Positions 6,549 through 10,384 of a DNA stretch of 10,384 bases are shown piece after piece (the first letter of the stretch is position 1; each line of letters begins with the position of its first letter). The notes under the pieces are model-generated. The model was not told where the DNA came from, did no database searches, and saw only the letters and a list, made by a program, of their open reading frames with translations. This DNA comes from an uncultured Eubacteriales bacterium (lineage in GTDB: Bacteria > Bacillota > Clostridia > Christensenellales > CAG-138): positions 1 to 10,384 of the forward strand of contig UQRU01000077.1 of NCBI GenBank assembly GCA_900543475.1, in the 5' to 3' direction. Made by a program: the position numbers and the translations under genes.

Positions 6549-6589
6549 GCGCCCGGCCGATCAGAGCCGGGTGCGAAAGGGCGTTTTTT
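6549..6589 (+). terminator. Hairpin with T run between converging operons
   Basis: GCGCCCGGC (6549-6557) pairs with GCCGGGTGC (6566-6574), one pair being G-U on the plus strand. A competing fold pairs CGCCC (6550-6554) with GGGCG (6579-6583), directly before six Ts (6584-6589). For plus-strand transcripts this is a plausible intrinsic terminator. On the minus strand the same hairpin ends in CCTTTT and may serve the cupin-fusion gene, whose stop codon overlaps the T run. Confidence 0.55.
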
Positions 6590-7365
6590 CATTGCCCCCG
6601 GGCGGGGGCCTTCGTGGCGGTCTCATAGTCTTGCGGGGATACCGGCTCCTGCCATAGGGTGCCGGTATCCTGGCCGGGCGCCTCTATAGCCAGATGGCTG
6701 AACCACCCCTCCGGGCCGGCGCCGTGCCAATGCTTGACCCCGGCGGGAATGTTCACGCAATCCCCAGGTAAGAGCTTTTGGGCGGATTTTCCCCATTCCT
6801 GATAATACCCCTGGCCTGCCACGCACAGGAGGATCTGCCCGCCCCCTTGGGCGGCGCGATGGATGTGCCAATTGTTCCGGCAGCCGGGAGCAAAGGTCAC
6901 ATTAAAGATGGGGATCTGGCCGGTAGATATGGGAGCCAAATAGCTTTGCCCGGAGAAATATTGGGCATACCCATCGTTGGGCTGGCCAATGGGGAAGCAC
7001 ATTTGGGCGGCGTGGGCTGCCATGGGATCGGTTGCTTCCTCTGGAGAAGTCCATACCTCCTTCGCCAGGGAAAATGCCGCCCAGGCTTTGGGCCACCCGG
7101 CGTAGAAGGCTGTGTGGGTGATGACGCCGGCGATCTCCTCCCGGGTCACGCCGGCCCGCTTGGCATTTTCCAAATGGTATTGTAAGGAAGAATCGGTGAC
7201 GCCTGCGCTCACCAGGGCGACTAGGGTGATGATGCACCGCAGCTTATGGTCTATGCAGGGATCGTTCCAATCCTCCCCGAATAGGATGTCATCGTTGTAG
7301 CGGGCAAAGGCCGGGGCAAACTCCCCTAGAGCATCCCGGCCGGCGGTTTGGACAATCTTTTCCAT
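6589..7365 (-). CDS. Carboxymuconolactone decarboxylase-like / cupin fusion protein
   Basis: This 258-residue cytoplasmic protein joins two small domains. Residues about 1-110 are a CMD/AhpD-like helical domain (DHKLRCIITLVALVSAG, then LQYHLENAKRAGVTREEI with H64, and the AFYAGWPKAW helix). No CxxC pair is present, so peroxidase activity of the AhpD type is unlikely. Residues about 150-230 are a cupin barrel with candidate metal ligands H167 and H169 in NWHIH, a Gln in GGGQ (Q177) and H212/H214 in GVKHWHGA. ATG 7365 is chosen because GGAGG lies seven bases upstream and touches the previous gene's stop; the frame extends upstream without support. It is the last gene of the minus-strand set, 13 bases after the hydrolase gene. 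Such fusions are common in Firmicutes, but their substrate is unknown; ring-cleavage lactones are the family precedent. Confidence 0.85.
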   Translation of the reverse strand: MEKIVQTAGRDALGEFAPAFARYNDDILFGEDWNDPCIDHKLRCIITLVALVSAGVTDSSLQYHLENAKRAGVTREEIAGVITHTAFYAGWPKAWAAFSLAKEVWTSPEEATDPMAAHAAQMCFPIGQPNDGYAQYFSGQSYLAPISTGQIPIFNVTFAPGCRNNWHIHRAAQGGGQILLCVAGQGYYQEWGKSAQKLLPGDCVNIPAGVKHWHGAGPEGWFSHLAIEAPGQDTGTLWQEPVSPQDYETATKAPARGQ

Positions 7366-7378
7366 GATAGGGCCTCCT

Positions 7379-8353
7379 TTATTGCAGATATTGTAAGAAG
7401 AAAGTTGCGATCCGGTCAAAGGGGATCACGTCTCTTCGATCGTACAGATCGGTATGGCTAGCCCCGGGGATCAGCAGCAGTTCCTTGTTATCTCCGGTCA
7501 GCTTAGCAAAGGCATCCTTACTAAAGTAACAGGAATGGGCCTTTTCTCCATGCACCATCAGAACGGCGGAACGGATCTCGCTGCTGTATTGGAGGATGGG
7601 CATATTGAGGAAAGACAGGGCGGAGGTGATGTTCCAGCCCCCATTGGAATTCAGGGAGCGGGGATGATACCCGCGGGGCGTTTTATAATAGGCATAATAA
7701 TCCTTCAGGAAGGCAGGGGCGTCCTGGGGGAGGGAGTCCGGCACGCCGCCCGCCAAGGCATAGCTGCCGTTTCGATAGTCGATGGTCCGCTGGTCACACA
7801 TGGCCTTGCGCTTTTCATAGCGGGCCTGTGGGCTGTCCTCGCTGTCAAAATAACCTTTGGCGTTGACCCGGGTCATGTCGTACATGGTGGAGGCCACGGT
7901 GGCTTTGATGCGGGTGTCCACGGCGGCGGCGTTCAGGGCCATGCCGCCCCAGCCGCAAATGCCCAAGATCCCGATTCCCTCCGGGTCAACGTCCGGTCGC
8001 ACGCAAAGGCAGTCCACCGCGGCGCAAAAGTCCTCGGTATTGATATCTGGGGAGGCCACATAACGGGGGTAGCCGCCGCTCTCGCCGGTATAGGAGGGAT
8101 CAAAGGCAATGGTCAGAAAGCCTCGCTGTGCCAATTCTTGGGCATATAGGCCGGAAGCCTGTTCCTTCACAGCCCCAAAGGGGCCGCTTATGGCGATGGC
8201 GGGCAGTGTTCCGTCCGCCCCTTTGGGACGATATAGGTCGGCTGCCAGCGCAATGCCATAACGGTTGTGAAAGGTGATCTTTTCGTGGGCCACCGTTTCG
8301 CTTTTGGAAAAGGTTTTATCCCAGCTGGAGGTCATAGATAAGGTTTCTTGCAT
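7379..8353 (-). CDS. Alpha/beta hydrolase, YcjY/dienelactone-hydrolase-like
   Basis: This 324-residue hydrolase has the canonical fold order: YRPKGADGTLPAIAISGPFG with the oxyanion-side GPFG, an AFDPSYTGESGG segment (83-94), the nucleophile elbow GICGWGG (131-137), HGEKAHS (268-274) as the acid region, and GASHTDLYD (297-305) with catalytic H300. The elbow carries Cys133 instead of Ser, as in dienelactone hydrolase and many YcjY-like proteins. No signal peptide is visible. GGAG lies nine bases before ATG 8353. It is 116 bases downstream of the lipoprotein gene and 13 bases before the cupin fusion, with which it probably works. Substrate unknown; a small ester, lactone or enol-lactone is likely. 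Confidence 0.87.
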   Translation of the reverse strand: MQETLSMTSSWDKTFSKSETVAHEKITFHNRYGIALAADLYRPKGADGTLPAIAISGPFGAVKEQASGLYAQELAQRGFLTIAFDPSYTGESGGYPRYVASPDINTEDFCAAVDCLCVRPDVDPEGIGILGICGWGGMALNAAAVDTRIKATVASTMYDMTRVNAKGYFDSEDSPQARYEKRKAMCDQRTIDYRNGSYALAGGVPDSLPQDAPAFLKDYYAYYKTPRGYHPRSLNSNGGWNITSALSFLNMPILQYSSEIRSAVLMVHGEKAHSCYFSKDAFAKLTGDNKELLLIPGASHTDLYDRRDVIPFDRIATFFLQYLQ

Positions 8354-8469
8354 GGGTAGGGTCTCCTTTTTAATGGTTGGTTTACATGGGTTCCCGGGTT
8401 CCCGTAGGGATCGCCTGGATGCCGGCCTTTTAAGATGCCGGAGGCCTCCCCAAAGGAAACGGCTACAGG
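8354..8469. other. 116-base gap between lipoprotein and hydrolase genes
   Basis: The gap holds a tandem GGGTTCCC pair (8388-8403) and a GGCC-based inverted repeat around 8425-8450, neither with a T run. No clear minus-strand promoter or strong terminator is visible, so read-through from the upstream lipoprotein gene into the hydrolase gene is possible but unproven. Confidence 0.4.
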
Positions 8470-8991
8470 TTAGTCGAAAGAAAAGGTAACGCGCACATCC
8501 GCCGGTCCCAGCAACGCCATAAGGTCTTGCTGCGATATGCCGTCTATCCTGCCAAGGCGGGTGAGGGAATAGCTGTTTTCCCCATAGTAGATCACCACTT
8601 GCTGGCCCTGGTATAGGATCAAATCGCCCGGCTGAGCGGTTATGTCCTCGTTGGTTTGCACCAGGGCCGTCGGCAGGGGGCCAACTTTTTCAAAGCCGCC
8701 GTAGTCAGCCATCTCCACGGTGACAGGGCCTTGCGCCAGTAGGTCGGCAAAGGCTTTTGCGGAGGGATTGTCCGCCAGGGTAGCGGATAGGATGGAATCG
8801 CCCACCTGGATTTGGATCTGAACCGGCTGGGCCGCCGATGGCTGGGGCATTGGAGAAGAGGCGGCCGAAGGCGGGGCGCTGGGGACAGGCGCCGACAGGG
8901 AAGGGGAACCCTCCGGATGGCTGGAGGCTGCGCAAGCCCCCATGCTGAAGGGAAGCAAACATAACAGAAGCATAACCAAGGGTTTTACCAT
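8470..8991 (-). CDS. Cyclophilin-like fold lipoprotein
   Basis: This 173-residue exported lipoprotein begins at ATG 8991, which has GGAGG ten bases upstream and starts directly with the signal peptide; a longer frame to 9045 adds residues unlike a signal. The lipobox is MGAC with C20, slightly off consensus. A Ser/Pro/Ala-rich linker (21-54) leads to a domain of about 115 residues. Its stretches TLADNPSAKAFADLL, MADYGGFEKVG, GDLILYQGQQVVIYYG and SYSLTRLGRI are typical of the Cyclophil_like2 family (PF18050 type). These proteins share the cyclophilin barrel but are not established prolyl isomerases, and function is unknown. Its start overlaps the end of the preceding small gene by seven bases, which suggests coupled translation. 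Confidence 0.85.
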   Translation of the reverse strand: MVKPLVMLLLCLLPFSMGACAASSHPEGSPSLSAPVPSAPPSAASSPMPQPSAAQPVQIQIQVGDSILSATLADNPSAKAFADLLAQGPVTVEMADYGGFEKVGPLPTALVQTNEDITAQPGDLILYQGQQVVIYYGENSYSLTRLGRIDGISQQDLMALLGPADVRVTFSFD

Positions 8992-9224
8992 GGATGGGCC
9001 GCCTCCTGACCGTTTCGCAAGCAATAGAGTAGATAGTCCAGACACGCTAGCTTTTTTTGTTCCTCGTGCACCGCCGCAAGCAACCCTTTACGATGGGCTG
9101 TAAGGGCCTGGTAGGCTTCCTCCCGCAATCCTGCCTCCAGCAGGACCGCGACTGTATCCGCGGTTTTTGCATCGCAGCCAGCATCCAAGAGGGCTTCCTG
9201 TAAGGTGCTTTTAACCAGTTCCAA
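8985..9224 (-). CDS. Small helical protein, TTG start
   Basis: This 79-residue, mostly helical protein has no signal peptide or membrane segment. The start is TTG at 9224-9222, nine bases after AAAGGA (9239-9234). An ATG at 9229-9227 is in another frame, which encodes nothing protein-like. The AHRKGLLAAVHEEQKKLACLDYLLYCL region (43-69) looks like a coiled-coil helix resembling the tail of MerR-type regulators, and similar short proteins of unknown function occur near such genes in Firmicutes. There is no DNA-binding domain. It is the first gene of the operon facing the LysR regulator and overlaps the lipoprotein gene by seven bases. Function unknown. Confidence 0.72.
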   Translation of the reverse strand: MELVKSTLQEALLDAGCDAKTADTVAVLLEAGLREEAYQALTAHRKGLLAAVHEEQKKLACLDYLLYCLRNGQEAAHPW

Positions 9225-9298
9225 AGCATCACGTCCTTTCTGGGTTTATCGTAAACGAAAGGCGGATAAATATCAAATACATATACAATATCTCAATC

Positions 9299-9315
9299 CA
9301 TACTTGAAAAGTATG
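9299..9315. promoter_or_regulatory. LysR-type operator
   Basis: The palindrome CATACTT-gaa-AAGTATG contains ATAC-N7-GTAT and fits the T-N11-A rule for LysR-family sites. It overlaps the -35 hexamer (9304-9309) of the LysR gene's own promoter and lies about 75 bases upstream of the divergent TTG start, the classic position for autorepression with activation of the divergent operon. Confidence 0.72.
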
Positions 9316-9333
9316 AAATTAAGGAAATATAAT
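9304..9333 (+). promoter_or_regulatory. Promoter of the LysR-type regulator
   Basis: TTGAAA (9304-9309) and a perfect TATAAT (9328-9333) are 18 bases apart in the A/T-rich gap, with the start codon 23 bases further on. The divergent minus-strand promoter should lie in the same gap (9240-9300), but I found no clean hexamer pair there. Confidence 0.7.
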
Positions 9334-9356
9334 GGTGTCAGAAGGGAGGGAAGTCG

Positions 9357-10262
9357 ATGGACATCCGTAGCCTGGAATATTTTTTGGCAGTGGCCCAGGA
9401 GGAAAGCATTACCCGGGCGGCGGAGGTGCTGCATATGACCCAGCCGCCCCTATCCCGGGAGATGAAGGCGTTGGAAGGGGAGCTGGGCAAGCAGCTGTTG
9501 ATCCGGGGCAGCCGCAAGGTCACCCTGACGGAAGAAGGGATGCTCTTACGGCGGCGGGCAGAGGAGCTGGTGGGGCTCATGGAAAAGACCCGCATGGAGA
9601 TACAGGCATCCGGGGAACTGGTGGCGGGGGATCTGCATATCGGGGGCGGGGAAACCTTTGGCATGGAGCTCATCGCGCAGACCGTACAGCGGCTATGCAA
9701 GCGGTATCCCCTTATCCGGGTCCATCTATACAGCGGCAATGCCCAGGACGTATTGGAACGGCTGGATAACGGCCTATTGGATTTCGGCCTGGTCATCGAT
9801 CCAGCGGACCTGAAAAAATACGATTATCTCAAGCTGCCATATAAGGATGTTTGGGGATTGCTGATGCCCAGGGACCATCCTTTGGCTGCAAAAGAGGCGG
9901 TTTGCCCGGAAGATCTGGAAGGGCTGTCCCTTTTGGTTTCCCGCCAAGCCATGGTGCAGGACGGGCTTTCCGGATGGCTGGGCGTCAACCGCCGGAGCCC
10001 GGAGATCGTCGCCACCTATAACCTGATTTTCAACGCTTCCCTATTGGTGCGGCAAGGGGTAGGTTGCGCCCTGTGCCTGGCCCATTTGGTGCCGGAGTAT
10101 CCAGGGAGCCCGTTGGTATTTCGTCCCTTTGCCCCCCTGCTGGATGCAGGCGTCAGCGTGGCATGGAAAAAATACCAGGTATTCACCAAACCCGGGAGAA
10201 GGTTTTTAGAGGCGTTGCAACATGTATTGTCGGAAGGGGCATGGCCCCAGAGCCAATGGTAA
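9357..10262 (+). CDS. LysR-type transcriptional regulator
   Basis: This 301-residue regulator has the standard N-terminal winged helix-turn-helix (LEYFLAVAQEESITRAAEVLHMTQPPLSREMKALE, split here as residues 6-22 and 23-40), a linker helix to about 88, and a periplasmic-binding-like effector domain from GDLHIGG onward (SGNAQDVLERLDNGLLDFGLV, then DHPLA). GGGAGGG lies shortly before ATG 9357. It is divergent from the small protein/lipoprotein/hydrolase/cupin-fusion genes and shares a regulatory gap with them that carries a LysR box, so those genes are its likely targets. Inducer unknown; a substrate or product of the hydrolase or cupin fusion is the simple guess. Confidence 0.92.
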   Translation: MDIRSLEYFLAVAQEESITRAAEVLHMTQPPLSREMKALEGELGKQLLIRGSRKVTLTEEGMLLRRRAEELVGLMEKTRMEIQASGELVAGDLHIGGGETFGMELIAQTVQRLCKRYPLIRVHLYSGNAQDVLERLDNGLLDFGLVIDPADLKKYDYLKLPYKDVWGLLMPRDHPLAAKEAVCPEDLEGLSLLVSRQAMVQDGLSGWLGVNRRSPEIVATYNLIFNASLLVRQGVGCALCLAHLVPEYPGSPLVFRPFAPLLDAGVSVAWKKYQVFTKPGRRFLEALQHVLSEGAWPQSQW

Positions 10263-10285
10263 ACCCATAGCTGGATGCATGGGAA

Positions 10286-10311
10286 AAGCCGGCGGAGAAT
10301 ACCGCCGGCTT
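10286..10311 (+). terminator. GC-rich hairpin after the LysR gene
   Basis: A perfect 10-bp stem (AAGCCGGCGG, 10286-10295, with 10302-10311) closes on a 6-base loop 24 bases after the stop. It has no T run of its own; the edge-repeat hairpin follows eight bases later and probably completes termination. This mirrors the left edge of the window. Confidence 0.65.
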
Positions 10312-10313
10312 CA

Positions 10314-10384
10314 GGCTGTCGAAAAAGTGGCTTGCGCCACTTTTTCGAGGTTTTCATAGCTCCCTTGCGCCTACGGCGCGGCCA
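10314..10384 (+). repeat. Right copy of 71-base inverted edge repeat with internal hairpin
   Basis: This copy starts GGCTG, carries the perfect 13-bp stem (10319-10331 with 10336-10348, loop TTGC) and ends at the last base of the window. It follows the 3' end of the LysR gene in the same orientation in which the left copy follows the binding-protein gene. The T-rich right arm followed by GAGGTTTT makes it a plausible terminator in its own right. Confidence 0.9.

Larger units (their letters stand above)
6134..6588. other. Structured intergenic region without a credible gene
   Basis: This GC-rich stretch lies between two converging operons. Short open frames exist on both strands, but none has a convincing ribosome site or recognisable protein. 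Besides the 27-bp stem and the repeat pair listed separately, it holds GCCGCC/GGCGGC around an inner GCCCC-ttta-GGGGC (6218-6253), a hairpin of GGGAGG+ATACC arms (6309-6338), and several other GCCCC/GGGGC stems. It resembles an array of dispersed palindromic repeats, or a structured RNA or 3' untranslated region. Confidence 0.6.

Noticed and set aside
6285..6689. Plus-strand open frames of 119-134 codons in the structured gap
   Set aside because: They are composed of repeat and stem sequence and run antisense into the cupin-fusion gene; no start signal or domain.
8388..8403. Tandem GGGTTCCC pair as an operator
   Set aside because: Two 8-base units in GC-rich DNA are weak evidence and no promoter lies beside them.
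3..10384. Composite transposon or integrative element ended by the inverted repeats
   Set aside because: No transposase, integrase or flanking target duplication is visible, and the repeat contains a terminator-like hairpin at gene ends.

Overview
The window looks like a chromosomal piece of a GC-rich gut-type Firmicute, most likely the Oscillospirales/Clostridia group. This is inferred from the protein families, the strong GGAGG ribosome sites, the GC-rich coding sequence with A/T-rich promoters, and the style of its intergenic hairpins. No marker gene fixes the species. Nine protein genes are supported, and no transposase, integrase, phage gene, tRNA, rRNA or CRISPR array is seen.

Left block (125-6073). 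A divergent pair of transcription units encodes a binding-protein-dependent metal or metal-chelate importer. A lipoprotein binding protein is on the minus strand. On the plus strand follow a FecCD-type permease, its ATPase, a class I SAM-dependent methyltransferase, a divergent MoeA-type molybdotransferase and a THEP1-family P-loop NTPase. The last five are packed with gaps of 1-22 bases and read as one operon that ends at a strong hairpin at 6096-6132. The MoeA and NTPase partners suggest that the importer brings in molybdate, tungstate or a chelate of them, which MoeA then inserts into a pterin cofactor. This is inference from context. The 276-base gap between the two units holds a TTGACA promoter followed at once by a 41-base dyad.

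Middle (6074-6588). About 515 bases carry no credible gene but are dense in inverted repeats. They include a 27-bp long-range stem with four G-U pairs that fit only a plus-strand RNA, and a diverged inverted pair of 25-base repeats.

Right block (6589-10262). Four minus-strand genes encode a TTG-start small helical protein, a cyclophilin-like lipoprotein, an alpha/beta hydrolase with a cysteine nucleophile elbow, and a carboxymuconolactone-decarboxylase/cupin fusion. They face away from a LysR-type regulator. The gap between regulator and operon holds a textbook LysR box (ATAC-N7-GTAT) lying on the -35 of the regulator's own promoter, so the regulator probably controls itself and the divergent operon.

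Edges. The window begins and ends in the same 71-base sequence in inverted orientation (3-73 and 10314-10384, one mismatch). Each copy lies just downstream of the 3' end of the outermost gene and contains a perfect 13-bp terminator-like hairpin. It is probably a dispersed 3'-end repeat of this genome, and the window edges may be repeat-limited contig ends.
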